Made by a program: the position numbers and the translations under genes. Below, piece by piece: positions 53,204-62,509 of a DNA stretch of 64,000 bases. The DNA comes from an uncultured Alphaproteobacteria bacterium (lineage in GTDB: Bacteria; Pseudomonadota; Alphaproteobacteria; RF32; CAG-239). Numbering within the stretch: the first letter of the stretch is position 1; each line of letters starts with the position of its first letter. Under the pieces are notes generated by a model, which was not told the DNA's origin, searched no databases, and saw nothing but the letters and a program-made list of their open reading frames with translations. The DNA lies in NCBI GenBank assembly GCA_944391615.1, contig CALXUE010000003.1:41469-105468 (forward strand). Direction: 5' to 3'.

Positions 53204-54223
53204 ATGTGGGGTTGGGTTTTGTGCGTGGTTTTGGTGTTTGCTGTTTTGGGAATGGGGGCTTTATCCCTTGTTTTATTTCGGAAAAACAAGGCACTTAAAC
53301 AAGAAATCAAAAAACTTTTGAATGACAGCCGCGCCATGGTCGACAAAGAAAAACGAAACCCTGACGATATTTATTTTCATGTTGATGACAACTTAAACAT
53401 CTCTTTTATCAATGACACGGCCTGCCAATATTTTAAAATCGATAAAAATCAATGGCTTAACCAACCTATTCTCGGAAATATTATTGAAAACACACCGGCG
53501 AATCTGGTCTATCTTAATTCAACTCTTAACCGTCTCAAAAGAAATCCATCAACCATCAACGAGACCATTGCCGTTAAATCGCCCTCAGGCAAAATGCGCG
53601 TTATGAAAATAAGAATCCGCCCTATCCTTAATGAAATTCTAAACTGTGTCGGTATGAGCATTGTGCTTAAAGATGCCGAAGAAACAAAACTTTTGCAAGA
53701 CAAACTCTCTCAACTTAAAAATCGCGATACGTTGAGCAAAGGAATCTTGAATCAAGATGCTTTGTTTGCCCGTGTGGACAAAGATTTTAATCGATGCAAG
53801 CGCTATAATCTGGATTTTTCTCTGCTGGTTATTGAACTCAAAGATATTTACGACTTTATCTGCAAAGGAATCGACTTTGAACGCGGCGACAAGCTCTTTA
53901 TGGAATGTGCCGAACTTTGCAAGCAAGTTTGCTTTAAGGGGTGCTATGTGGGGCGTTTTAACAAAACAAAATTTGCCATCGTTATGCCCAAAATATCTCG
54001 TGAACAAGCTGCCCAAACCGCCTCAAACATTTATTACCCTCTGATTAAATTGATTCAAAGCCTCGGAATCGATAAATATAATGCCGAAATGTTTGTGGTG
54101 TCTTATTCCAACCGCAAAAATTTTTCCGACACCGCCGATGCCTTGTTCGGCCGTATCAACGCCCATATCGAACGTGCCTTAAAGCGCAAAGATTATGGTA
54201 TAAAATCTTCTGACAAAAAATAA
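53204..54223 (+). CDS. Membrane PAS protein with degenerate GGDEF domain
   Basis: 339 residues from ATG 53204 (AGAGGTG upstream). One membrane helix (about 2-24), a short coiled coil, a PAS-like domain (about 48-165, VDDNLNISFINDTACQYF) and a GGDEF-like domain (about 170-330: FARVDKDFNRCKRYNLDFSL). The signature position reads VGRFNKTKFAIVMP instead of a GGDEF loop, so diguanylate cyclase activity is unlikely; it may sense a signal or bind nucleotide. It stands between cassette 2 and nlpD. Confidence 0.68.
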   Translation: MWGWVLCVVLVFAVLGMGALSLVLFRKNKALKQEIKKLLNDSRAMVDKEKRNPDDIYFHVDDNLNISFINDTACQYFKIDKNQWLNQPILGNIIENTPANLVYLNSTLNRLKRNPSTINETIAVKSPSGKMRVMKIRIRPILNEILNCVGMSIVLKDAEETKLLQDKLSQLKNRDTLSKGILNQDALFARVDKDFNRCKRYNLDFSLLVIELKDIYDFICKGIDFERGDKLFMECAELCKQVCFKGCYVGRFNKTKFAIVMPKISREQAAQTASNIYYPLIKLIQSLGIDKYNAEMFVVSYSNRKNFSDTADALFGRINAHIERALKRKDYGIKSSDKK

Positions 54224-54285
54224 ATTTTACACGCAAATTAAATAAATTATTAAGCTTATTTTGCTATCCTTATTTATCATATTTA

Positions 54286-55353
54286 TTGAGGATTGTTGCG
54301 AGGTTTGTGCTGAAAAAACTTTTTATCATATTGGTTTTAACCGTCATGGTGACCGCCTGTTCCTTTAATTCGGGGCGTGTGCGGTTGCTTAACTATGACC
54401 TTGGAACAGAATTGTTCGGCAGTATACCAAACTCTATCAGCGTCACAAAAGGCGACACACTGTATAGCATTTCAAAACGCTACAATGTGCCGCTTAGGGA
54501 TCTTATTACCACCAACAATCTTACTCCGCCTTATACCCTTAAAATCGGGCAGGTTATTAGAATTCCAAGTGCAAAATATCACACCGTTGTCAAAGGCGAC
54601 ACTCTCTATAACATATCCAAGCGTTATGATGTGGATATGGCTACACTCAGCAATCTTAATAATTTAGATGCTCCTTACACGCTCTCTCTCGGGCAAAGAC
54701 TCCTGCTTCCGGGGACACTGAATTCTCCCGATGATGTGGATTATGCTTATGATGACTCTTATTCCTCATCTTACCGAGAAAGTCAAGAAGACGAGACAGG
54801 TACAATTTGGATTATGCCGACGCAAACAACTCAAAAAAATGTCAGCAAACCTAAAACAAGCGCGAAAAAATCTTATACAACCGCTAAAAAGTCAACTGCC
54901 TCCGCAGCAAAGAAAAAAACAACTTATACCAAAACCGCAACTAAAAAAACTTCAAGCAAAACAACAAAAGTCAGCGCACGTAAGAGCAAATTTTTGTGGC
55001 CGGTGCAAGGCAAAGTTATTTCTAAGTTCGGCTCTCTCGGCAACGGACGCAATAATGACGGCATAAATATTCAAGCGGCTCAAGGCTCAACCGTGCGCTC
55101 AGCCGATGCCGGAACCGTGGTTTATGCCGGAAACGAGCTTAAAGGTTTTGGCAACCTCATTTTGGTTAGACATTCCGGCGGGTGGATTACCGCTTATGCC
55201 CATAACCAAAAGCTCCTTGTCAAAAAAGGGCAAAAAGTCAAACGTGGTGAAAAAATCGCCACCGTCGGCGCTACCGGCGGCGTGAACAAACCTCAACTTC
55301 ACTTTGAAGTTCGTGCCGGCAAAAAAGCCGTTAACCCGCTTCAATATCTTTGA
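54286..55353 (+). CDS. nlpD: NlpD-like LysM/LytM lipoprotein
   Basis: About 350 residues. The start is uncertain: TTG 54286, or GTG 54307 near a GAGG; both give a lipoprotein signal with lipobox MVTAC. Two LysM domains (about 52-95 and 99-143, each with KGDTLY-ISKRY), an Ala/Lys/Thr-rich linker, and a C-terminal LytM/M23 domain. The zinc motif HxxxD reads NNDGIN and the end is QLHFEVR, as in NlpD, where the domain has lost peptidase activity and activates an amidase for septal splitting. It precedes yajC-secD-secF. Confidence 0.85.
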   Translation: MRIVARFVLKKLFIILVLTVMVTACSFNSGRVRLLNYDLGTELFGSIPNSISVTKGDTLYSISKRYNVPLRDLITTNNLTPPYTLKIGQVIRIPSAKYHTVVKGDTLYNISKRYDVDMATLSNLNNLDAPYTLSLGQRLLLPGTLNSPDDVDYAYDDSYSSSYRESQEDETGTIWIMPTQTTQKNVSKPKTSAKKSYTTAKKSTASAAKKKTTYTKTATKKTSSKTTKVSARKSKFLWPVQGKVISKFGSLGNGRNNDGINIQAAQGSTVRSADAGTVVYAGNELKGFGNLILVRHSGGWITAYAHNQKLLVKKGQKVKRGEKIATVGATGGVNKPQLHFEVRAGKKAVNPLQYL

Positions 55354-55481
55354 TTTTTGTCTTTTACATTCTAAAACTTAAACTTTTTTGTTAAAAGATA
55401 CGCTTTTTATGGTTGTTATCCTTAAATATTCGTGTATAGTGTTGGCAGACTTTTTGTATTTATAAAAGGAGATATTTATCT

Positions 55482-55847
55482 ATGTTTATCAATAATGCTT
55501 GGGCTCAGGCCGCTGCAGATACTGCCGGTTCAGCTAATCCGGGGTTGGCCTTTTTGTTCCAAATTGTTTTATTTATTCTTATTCTCTATTTTATTATCTT
55601 CAGGCCTAATCAAAAAAGATATAAAGCTCATCAGGAAATGTTGATGGCAATTAAGCCCGGTGACAAAATTATTACCGGCGGCGGTTTTTATGCTAAAGTT
55701 GTTAAGTGTGAAGGCGAATATGACCTTTTGGTTGAACTTGAACCAAGTCATACACAGGCTTTGCTTAATCGTTTGACCGTGCGCGATGTGGTGTCTGATG
55801 AAGTTGTTCAAAAAGCTAACGAAAATAAAAAATCTAAAAAGAAATAA
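55482..55847 (+). CDS. yajC: Preprotein translocase subunit YajC
   Basis: 121 residues with AAGGAGA upstream. One membrane helix (about 25-43), the typical FIIFRPNQKRYKAHQEML, then a small beta domain (KPGDKIITGGGFYAKVV). Accessory subunit of SecDF. secD starts 14 nt later. Confidence 0.95.
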   Translation: MFINNAWAQAAADTAGSANPGLAFLFQIVLFILILYFIIFRPNQKRYKAHQEMLMAIKPGDKIITGGGFYAKVVKCEGEYDLLVELEPSHTQALLNRLTVRDVVSDEVVQKANENKKSKKK

Positions 55848-55861
55848 AGGATTGTTCGGCA

Positions 55862-57406
55862 ATGTATAAACTTTCTAAATCAAGAGTTATACTGATTTTG
55901 GCTATCTGCCTGATTGGTATTTTCTTTGCTTTGCCTAATTTGATTAAGGGAGATTTCCAATTTCCGTCTTGGTGGAAACCGGTTAATCTTGGGCTTGATT
56001 TGCAAGGCGGTTCTTCTTTGTTGATGCAGGTTGAGGTGGATGATGTTATCAAAGAGCGCATGGGCGCAATTGAAGATTCCGCACGCCAGATTTTGCGCGA
56101 AAACAAAATTCGCTATACTAATCTTAAAGCCTCCAGCGACGGGGTACATGTTAAAATCGAAAACGCCCTTTCTCGTGACAAGGCCGCTAATTTGTTTAGA
56201 AAAATTGACGATGGTATTGAGGTTTCAGATATTGGCGATGACACGCTGTTGATTAATTACAGCGAAGTGGCCTTGAATAAGCTTAAACTTAAAATCGTTG
56301 ACCAATCTATTGAAATTGTTCGTCGCAGAATCGATGGTATGGGCACAACAGAGCCGGTTATTCAAAGTCAAGGGGCAGATAGAATCGTGCTCCAACTCCC
56401 CGGACTGCAAAATCCTGAGGAAGTTAAGCAGATTTTGGGGCGTACCGCAAAGATGTCTTTTCATATGGTTGACTCCCGTACATCGGCTATGGATGCCCGC
56501 AGAGGTATGCTAAGCAACACCTCTCGCCTTGTTAAAGGCGCAGAAGGTGAAACTTATGTGATTACACGCAAACCTGTTGTCAGTGGTGAAAATCTGGTTG
56601 ATGCCAATGTATCTTACCAAGACGGACAGCCAGTCGTGAGTTTCAAATTTGATTCTCTTGGGGCAAAAAAATTTGGTGAGGCTACTAAAAACAATATCGG
56701 CGAACGTTTAGCTATTGTTCTTGACAATGAAGTTATTTCTGCCCCGACCATTCAAAGTGCTATTATGGGTGGAAGCGGCGTTATTACCGGAAATTTCTCG
56801 GTTAAGTCGGCTAATGATTTGGCCTTATTGCTGCGTTCCGGTGCTTTACCTGCTCAACTTCAAGTCTTGGAAGAGAGAACTGTTGGTGCGGGTCTTGGCG
56901 CAGACTCCATTCGTGATGGCGTGTTTGCCTCTATTATCGGCTTTATTGCCATTGTGTTGTTTATGTTGGCGGCTTATGGCTTGTTTGGTTTGTTTACGAC
57001 CATTACCGTGTTTATGAACCTGTTCTTGATGCTTGGGGCCTTGAGTTTGATTAATGCAACTCTTACTCTCCCCGGTATTGCCGGTATTATCTTAACCATC
57101 GGTATGGCCGTGGATGCCAATGTGTTGATTTTTGAACGTATGCGTGAAGAAGTTAAAAACGGTCGTTCGACTAAAGACGCTGCAGAAGCCGGCTTTACCG
57201 AGGCTTGGGCGACAATTGTTGATTCGAACCTGACAACATTGGTTGCTGCTTTTGTGCTGTTTTATTTCGGTACGGGACCGGTCAGAGGCTTTGCCGTTAC
57301 GCTTGCTATCGGTATTGCTACATCTATGTTTACTTCAGTTACCGTTACACGTTTGATTATCACATGGTGGCTGAATAAATATAAGCCGAAAAAACTGCCT
57401 ATTTAA
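55862..57406 (+). CDS. secD: Protein translocase subunit SecD
   Basis: 514 residues. First membrane helix, then the large periplasmic region with LGLDLQGGSSLLMQVE, then five helices with GAGLGADSIRDG and TIGMAVDANVLIFERMREE. Uses proton motive force to help pull proteins out of the Sec channel. Between yajC and secF as in most bacteria. Confidence 0.96.
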   Translation: MYKLSKSRVILILAICLIGIFFALPNLIKGDFQFPSWWKPVNLGLDLQGGSSLLMQVEVDDVIKERMGAIEDSARQILRENKIRYTNLKASSDGVHVKIENALSRDKAANLFRKIDDGIEVSDIGDDTLLINYSEVALNKLKLKIVDQSIEIVRRRIDGMGTTEPVIQSQGADRIVLQLPGLQNPEEVKQILGRTAKMSFHMVDSRTSAMDARRGMLSNTSRLVKGAEGETYVITRKPVVSGENLVDANVSYQDGQPVVSFKFDSLGAKKFGEATKNNIGERLAIVLDNEVISAPTIQSAIMGGSGVITGNFSVKSANDLALLLRSGALPAQLQVLEERTVGAGLGADSIRDGVFASIIGFIAIVLFMLAAYGLFGLFTTITVFMNLFLMLGALSLINATLTLPGIAGIILTIGMAVDANVLIFERMREEVKNGRSTKDAAEAGFTEAWATIVDSNLTTLVAAFVLFYFGTGPVRGFAVTLAIGIATSMFTSVTVTRLIITWWLNKYKPKKLPI

Positions 57407-57426
57407 CTGTTTAAGGATTTGTGAAA

Positions 57427-58362
57427 ATGAAACTTTTTAGTTGGGTTACAAAAGACACGTCGATTGACTTTATGAAAGCAAGAAAGTTTACTTATGCGCT
57501 TTCAATCGCAATGTGTGTCTTGTCTATTGTTTGCATTTGTGTTAAGGGCTTTAACTTCGGAATTGATTTTTCCGGCGGTATTTTGATGGAACTCAAAGCC
57601 GACCAAGTTATCAATCTTGATGAAATGCGCCAGAAACTTGATGATGCGCATATTAAAGATGTTAATTTGCAGACTATTGGTGAAACAGGCGATGAAGTTA
57701 TGATTCGCGCACAGGCTGAAACCATGGATGAAAAACAGCAGATGGCTGTGGTTAACACCATTAAACAGACTTTGGGCAGCGAATATGAATATCGCCGCGT
57801 GGAGTTGGTTGGACCGCAAGTCGGAGATGAACTCAAAATGGACGGTGTTATCGCCTCGGTGATTGCGGTGTTGGCAATTAGTGCGTATATCTGGTTTAGA
57901 TTTGAGTGGCAATTTGCCTTGGGCGCGATGATTGGCTTAATCCATGACATATTAACCACGCTTGGCGTATTGTCTTTGTTTGGTTTTGACTTCAGCTTAA
58001 CCACAGTTGCCGCAATTTTGACTTTGGCTGGTTATTCCGTTAACGATACGGTGGTAACTTATGACCGTGTACGTGAAAACTTGCGCAAGTTTAAGAAAAT
58101 GCCGCAGATTGAGCTTTTGAACAAAAGTATCAATGACATTTTCTCCCGCACGATTTTGACTGGGTTGACCACCTTGCTCGCTGCTTTGGCCTTGTTTGTA
58201 TTCGGCGGTGACACACTCAAAAGCTTTTCTTTCGTGATTGTTTGGGGTGTGATTATCGGAACATATTCTTCCATTTATGTTTCGGCCGTGTTCCTCAACT
58301 TGTTTGACCTGCGCAAACATCCGGATGAAAAAGCCATCAACCCTTTTGGGAATGTTGAGTAA
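57427..58362 (+). CDS. secF: Protein translocase subunit SecF
   Basis: 311 residues from ATG 57427 (AAGGAT upstream; an in-frame GTG is at 57421). FNFGIDFSGGILMELK, GPQVGDEL and the helix pair with LAGYSVNDTVVTYDRVREN are intact. Six membrane helices expected. Last gene of the yajC-secDF operon. Confidence 0.96.
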   Translation: MKLFSWVTKDTSIDFMKARKFTYALSIAMCVLSIVCICVKGFNFGIDFSGGILMELKADQVINLDEMRQKLDDAHIKDVNLQTIGETGDEVMIRAQAETMDEKQQMAVVNTIKQTLGSEYEYRRVELVGPQVGDELKMDGVIASVIAVLAISAYIWFRFEWQFALGAMIGLIHDILTTLGVLSLFGFDFSLTTVAAILTLAGYSVNDTVVTYDRVRENLRKFKKMPQIELLNKSINDIFSRTILTGLTTLLAALALFVFGGDTLKSFSFVIVWGVIIGTYSSIYVSAVFLNLFDLRKHPDEKAINPFGNVE

Positions 58363-58385
58363 GTCAAATTTTCTAAAAGAAACCA

Positions 58386-58420
58386 AAAGTTCGGCAAGTG
58401 CAAATTTGCCGGACTTTTTT
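58386..58420 (+). terminator. Terminator of yajC-secDF
   Basis: AAGT-T-CGGCAA pairs with TTGCCG-G-ACTT, then T-run. Confidence 0.85.
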
Positions 58421-58437
58421 GTGTGTACAACAAAAAT

Positions 58438-58477
58438 AAAATCCCGTTCTTGCAGCAACAAGGACGGGATTTTTTTG
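58438..58477. terminator. Bidirectional terminator between secF and cassette 3
   Basis: ATCCCGT-T-CTTG pairs with CAAG-G-ACGGGAT; T-rich on both strands. Confidence 0.88.
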
Positions 58478-58493
58478 TGTTTTAATATATTCC

Positions 58494-58619
58494 CTAAAAA
58501 GCTAGGACTGGAAGGACATTATTTCTCTCGTTATAGTCGGTCTTGCTGTAATAGTTCAAATTACCATAAGTGAAGCCCAAACCCCACGCGTCGAAGCCTG
58601 AATGCTCGGAAGAAGACCA
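58494..58619 (-). repeat. Candidate DGR variable region VR3
   Basis: Read on the minus strand it begins TGGTCTTCTTCCGAG and ends CCAGTCCTAGCTTTTTAG, as in VR1. The inner part encodes HSGFDAWGLGFTYGNLNYYS then KTDYNERNNVLP, three codons longer than VR2. Confidence 0.65.
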
Positions 58620-59858
58620 CAGTGTACTTGTTGAAATAGTTGATTTTCCTAAAGCTGATAATGTTTTGTTAATGATCGTCTTATTTTGATATATTTCATA
58701 TAGCTCTCCTAAAGCCGGCAAATACCAGTCCCCGACATTTGTGCCTGCTGTCGTATAATTATACGCATATTTTGCTGCCGGATAATTCGACAAACTACTA
58801 TTATACGCTTTTATCGCTGCCGTATTCGCCTTACCAATATATTCTTGTTTAGCTTTATTTTCATCCGCAATATTCGTTAGCTCTGGGAAATCATACTCAT
58901 TAGTGGACCAATACATATCTGCAGAACTTTCCAAGGCGATTGCCAAACGGTTACTTTCATCAAACACTACGCCTATTGGGGTCTTTCCACTCACAACACT
59001 CGCTGAACAAGTTTTATCCGAATACAATATATCTCCAACTTTGCAGACTGTTGATTTATCCGTAAGGTCTACACTTATCTTGTCTTTGGAAGCAAAATTA
59101 ATAATCGGCTTGGCTGTTCCTCTGTTGTCTTTCACTTCATTGCTCAAACTTCCTCCCAAGATTATCCGCCACGCGTTGTTACTGTCTTGCTCGGATGATG
59201 TCCAATAGTTACCCGACATTTGCGTACCGCCGATTTTGGAAAGTGTCGTGTTCAAGGTATCTTTATTATCCGATATCGCTTTTAATTCTCCCGCCGCCGG
59301 CAAATACCATTGCCCTTGCGACGTTCCTTCTGTTGAATACCGCAATACTTTTTCCATGGATGGAAAATAACTATTCTGGGATTTTTCATAATCATACATG
59401 GCTTTGGTATTTTTGAAACCTTGCCAGTCCGCCATTGAGGTTGATGAATTTGCATAATTTTGAATACCTGAAATATCTCCACTCATCCCCCATGCCAAAT
59501 TTGCAAACTCATCTTTGGCTATTGCCAAACCATTGGTAGTATCAAACACCACACCGATTGGCGTTTTAGATGCAACCATATTTGCATTACAGCTCATATC
59601 CGAATACAATATATCACCGATTTTGCAATTGGCCAAAGCCTCTTCTTTTTGAATGTTTTCGATAACTTTTTCCAACTCGGTAATTTTGTTGATGAATGTA
59701 CAGTTCCACGCATTGCCAAACGGACATTTCAGCCCCCCAGAGCAAGAAGTTGTGCTTTCATACCCCAATGAAGAACAACTTGGAGTTTGGATACAGGCCG
59801 CCTCGGCCACTCCATTTAACACCATAAAAGTCGATGAATATAATATAAATTTTCTCAT
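58494..59858 (-). CDS. Two-domain DUF1566-type secreted protein with hypervariable C-terminus, cassette 3
   Basis: 454 residues from ATG 59856-59858 (GGGAGAAAA upstream); the frame extends upstream to 60032 without support. Signal peptide ending AEA, CIQTPSCSSLGYES, a short coiled coil (INKITELEKVIENIQKEEA), then two DUF1566-like domains. The first ends YWTSSEQDSNNAW...AKPIINFAS; the last ends LWSSSEHSGFDAWGL...VLPVLAF with candidate variable region VR3. Preceded by the Cys-rich gene on the same strand. A protein of the same design as cassette 2. Confidence 0.8.
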   Translation of the reverse strand: MRKFILYSSTFMVLNGVAEAACIQTPSCSSLGYESTTSCSGGLKCPFGNAWNCTFINKITELEKVIENIQKEEALANCKIGDILYSDMSCNANMVASKTPIGVVFDTTNGLAIAKDEFANLAWGMSGDISGIQNYANSSTSMADWQGFKNTKAMYDYEKSQNSYFPSMEKVLRYSTEGTSQGQWYLPAAGELKAISDNKDTLNTTLSKIGGTQMSGNYWTSSEQDSNNAWRIILGGSLSNEVKDNRGTAKPIINFASKDKISVDLTDKSTVCKVGDILYSDKTCSASVVSGKTPIGVVFDESNRLAIALESSADMYWSTNEYDFPELTNIADENKAKQEYIGKANTAAIKAYNSSLSNYPAAKYAYNYTTAGTNVGDWYLPALGELYEIYQNKTIINKTLSALGKSTISTSTLWSSSEHSGFDAWGLGFTYGNLNYYSKTDYNERNNVLPVLAF

Positions 59859-59952
59859 TTTTTTTCTCCCGTAAACAAGGCCTACCATCATCAATTTTGT
59901 ATTGAGCCCAGACCTCTGCTTGGTTAATAATATTTTGTTTATCTCTGCCCTA

Positions 59953-60822
59953 CTAATACGCGCAATAGTTGCAATAATCAGTACAACCAACTTTACAACC
60001 ACTGACAATGTATAAATTTGAACATTCCTCAAACGTGCAGACTGTGCACGGCGGACACGTACTCTCTGAGCCCAAATTCGGGCAAGGTTTGCAACGCGAA
60101 CATTTCGTCACACTTCCTGACTTGCAAGTGGTTGCTCCTGTGTCACATCCTAACTTTCCGCAGTCTAAAAACCCGGAACAGTCTTTTTCTTTGATGATAT
60201 ATTTTGCCTGATAAGAATTTCCGTTACACTGTATGCATGGCTCTCCAACCGCCTCATAGCCGTCTGGGATGGAACCTAACGTGTATTTATAATCTGCCGG
60301 ACAAGTGTCGATACAACATTCGGGGTATAAGCCATTGCCGCAAACTTGCCCCGCACCTTTGTACGGGGATGTGCAGGTTTTATAATCACTAGGGCAATCG
60401 GGAATACATTCGGCAAAATAACGGTTGTCATACATACAAAACTTGTTGCCCTTATATCCCTTAGGGCAAGAGGTCAGCTTATACCCCTCTTTAATACAAT
60501 CGCTCGCACCTTTCTTGTCATAATCATCCGTCGGCTTGTCGCTCGGGTCACCGCTGATATCCGAGTTCACAAAGTCCAACCCCGCACATTCTCCGGTATC
60601 CATAATCCAGCAGACTTGGGCTATTTTCACCAAAGATTTTTGATTTTTTGAAACTTGTTGTGGAGATAAACCTAGCTCAAGCGATAAATGTGTGTGAAGT
60701 GTGTTGAAAGGTATAACATCACCCAAGCCATATAATCTCAAAGAACTATCTGCACTTGCCGAACTTATGCCACAGCACAAGCCAACAAAAGCCCCAGACA
60801 CCAACAAAAAACGAGTCTTCAT
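59953..60822 (-). CDS. Secreted cysteine-rich repeat protein, cassette 3
   Basis: About 289 residues from ATG 60820-60822 (TTGAGGATT upstream). Signal peptide ending ASA. Same plan as cassette 2: SPQQVSKNQKSLVKIAQVCW, DTGECAGLDFVNSD, then the Cys array (TSCPKGYKGNKFCMYDNRYF, CCIDTCPADYKYTLG, CPPCTVCTFEEC) ending DYCNYCAY. The second half is nearly identical to cassette 2 at DNA level. The DUF1566-type gene follows 94 nt downstream. Confidence 0.8.
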   Translation of the reverse strand: MKTRFLLVSGAFVGLCCGISSASADSSLRLYGLGDVIPFNTLHTHLSLELGLSPQQVSKNQKSLVKIAQVCWIMDTGECAGLDFVNSDISGDPSDKPTDDYDKKGASDCIKEGYKLTSCPKGYKGNKFCMYDNRYFAECIPDCPSDYKTCTSPYKGAGQVCGNGLYPECCIDTCPADYKYTLGSIPDGYEAVGEPCIQCNGNSYQAKYIIKEKDCSGFLDCGKLGCDTGATTCKSGSVTKCSRCKPCPNLGSESTCPPCTVCTFEECSNLYIVSGCKVGCTDYCNYCAY

Positions 60823-60845
60823 GATAATAATCCTCAAAAATTACT

Positions 60846-60918
60846 TTATCTCCACGACTCGTATTATACCACAAGAAAAAAGTCTGTAAATAGAAATTTT
60901 CAAGGATTGACAAGGGTT
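60846..60918 (-). promoter_or_regulatory. Cassette promoter, copy 3 of 3
   Basis: On the minus strand: TTTACA (60890-60885), 16-nt spacer (one T or C fewer than copies 1 and 2), TATAAT (60868-60863), followed by the shared ACGAGTCGTGGAGATAA leader. Confidence 0.82.
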
Positions 60919-61042
60919 TAGGCAATCTTTTTTTGCAATTTTTTTTCGTTTTGTGAGTTGTTGTTTGCTCGGGGTTGCTTTTTTTTTATTTTGGATTTAT
61001 CTTTATGTCATTATATTGGTAACTTTGTATGAGGACTTTCTC

Positions 61043-62017
61043 ATGAATAAAATTTCTCTTATCGGATGTGGACGTTGGGGGACGTTCCTTGGCTATTATG
61101 CCGCTAAATATCGTGGTTATGATGTGGATATGTATGATATTCCAACCTCCCCTAATTTTATTGAACTCAGAGATACTAGAAAAAATCCTTATCTCTCTTT
61201 ATTGGACAATATGTATTTACATGACAATCTTAAAGATGTGTTGAAAAATGAGGCGGTCATCATCTCTATCGGCTGTCAATATTTCAGAGGATTATGCAAA
61301 GAACTTAGCCGATATGACCTCAAGGGCAAATATTTCTTGCTCGCCATGAAAGGGCTGGAAGAAAGTACGGCTAAATATATGCACCAGATTATGAAAGAAG
61401 AAATTAAACAAGATATTCATGTTGCCGTGTTGGCCGGCCCCGGGCATGTGCAGGATTATATGAAAGGTGTTCCGTCCTGCGTGGTGGTTGACTCTGATGA
61501 AGATGCTACAAAAGACTATTTTATTAAAAATCTTTCCAGTGAGCTTATTCGCTTCTATTACGGTGCGGATCTTATCGGAAACCAAATCGGTGCGGCGCTT
61601 AAAAATGTTATCGGGCTTGCTGCCGGAATTTTGGACGGGCTTGAATGGTACGGCCTCAAAGGGGCGCTGATGGCTCGCGCACCTATTGAAGTGGGGCGCT
61701 TTATCAAGGCTTTTGGAGGTAACCCGCAAACGGCTTATGGTTTGGCTCATCTCGGTGACTATGAGGCTACGCTGTTTTCAAAATACAGTCATAACCGCAC
61801 GTTTGGCGAAAAATTTGCTCGCGGAGAGGATTTTGGCAAACTCGCAGAAGGCGTGCCGACTCTTAAAGCGGTTAAGTTGATTGCGGATGAAAGAGGAATC
61901 GATATGCCGATTTGTCAGGCTCTGTACAAAGTTATTTATGAAAAAGCAGACATTAAACCGACAATTTGCTCTTTATTTAGCAGAAACTTGAAACAAGAAT
62001 TTGAAGATTGGGATTAA
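61043..62017 (+). CDS. gpsA: Glycerol-3-phosphate dehydrogenase (NAD(P)+)
   Basis: 324 residues from ATG 61043 (GAGGA 8 nt upstream; the open frame begins earlier at 60953 in hydrophobic non-coding-like sequence). ISLIGCGRWGTFLGYYAAK is the dinucleotide fold; also AVLAGPGHVQDYMKGVP and GAALKNVIGLAAGILDGL (catalytic Lys). It reduces dihydroxyacetone phosphate to glycerol 3-phosphate for phospholipids. pgpA follows 6 nt later, a consistent lipid-synthesis pair. Confidence 0.9.
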   Translation: MNKISLIGCGRWGTFLGYYAAKYRGYDVDMYDIPTSPNFIELRDTRKNPYLSLLDNMYLHDNLKDVLKNEAVIISIGCQYFRGLCKELSRYDLKGKYFLLAMKGLEESTAKYMHQIMKEEIKQDIHVAVLAGPGHVQDYMKGVPSCVVVDSDEDATKDYFIKNLSSELIRFYYGADLIGNQIGAALKNVIGLAAGILDGLEWYGLKGALMARAPIEVGRFIKAFGGNPQTAYGLAHLGDYEATLFSKYSHNRTFGEKFARGEDFGKLAEGVPTLKAVKLIADERGIDMPICQALYKVIYEKADIKPTICSLFSRNLKQEFEDWD

Positions 62018-62023
62018 ATAAAA

Positions 62024-62509
62024 ATGGCAACACGCAATCTTGCTTTTTGGCTGGCTACTTGGTTTGGATGTGGTAATTCTCCCAAAGCCCCCGGCACAGT
62101 GGGGTCTCTTGGAGCTCTTCCCGTGGTGTGGCTTTTGGCTCATTATCACGCGGATGTTTACGCTATGTTGGGATTGGCGGTGTTGCTCTTTTTTGTCGGG
62201 GTATGGGCTACAGCCGTTGTTACCAAAGAATCCGGCGTTAAAGACCCCGGGTTTGTGGTGATTGATGAAGTTGTCGGACAGATGCTCTCTTTTGCGTTGG
62301 TTTGGCCTTGGCTCAATCATATTCATGCTTGGGGGTTCTATCTGATTGCATTTTTGCTGTTTCGATTTTTTGATATCAAAAAAATGGGGCCCGTGCGCTT
62401 TTTTGATAAAAAAGTTCGCAATGCTTGGGGCGTGATGCTGGATGATGTTTTTGCAGGCATTATTTCAGCGGCTATTCTTTATATCGGAGCTTTTATTTTT
62501 GTAAGATAG
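62024..62509 (+). CDS. pgpA: Phosphatidylglycerophosphatase A
   Basis: 161 residues with four membrane helices. NSPKAPGTVGSLGALPVVWL, DPGFVVIDEVVGQM, FRFFDIKKMGPVRFFDKK and GVMLDDVFAGI are the family motifs. Removes phosphate from phosphatidylglycerophosphate. The end overlaps the murI end by 17 nt (convergent). Confidence 0.95.
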   Translation: MATRNLAFWLATWFGCGNSPKAPGTVGSLGALPVVWLLAHYHADVYAMLGLAVLLFFVGVWATAVVTKESGVKDPGFVVIDEVVGQMLSFALVWPWLNHIHAWGFYLIAFLLFRFFDIKKMGPVRFFDKKVRNAWGVMLDDVFAGIISAAILYIGAFIFVR

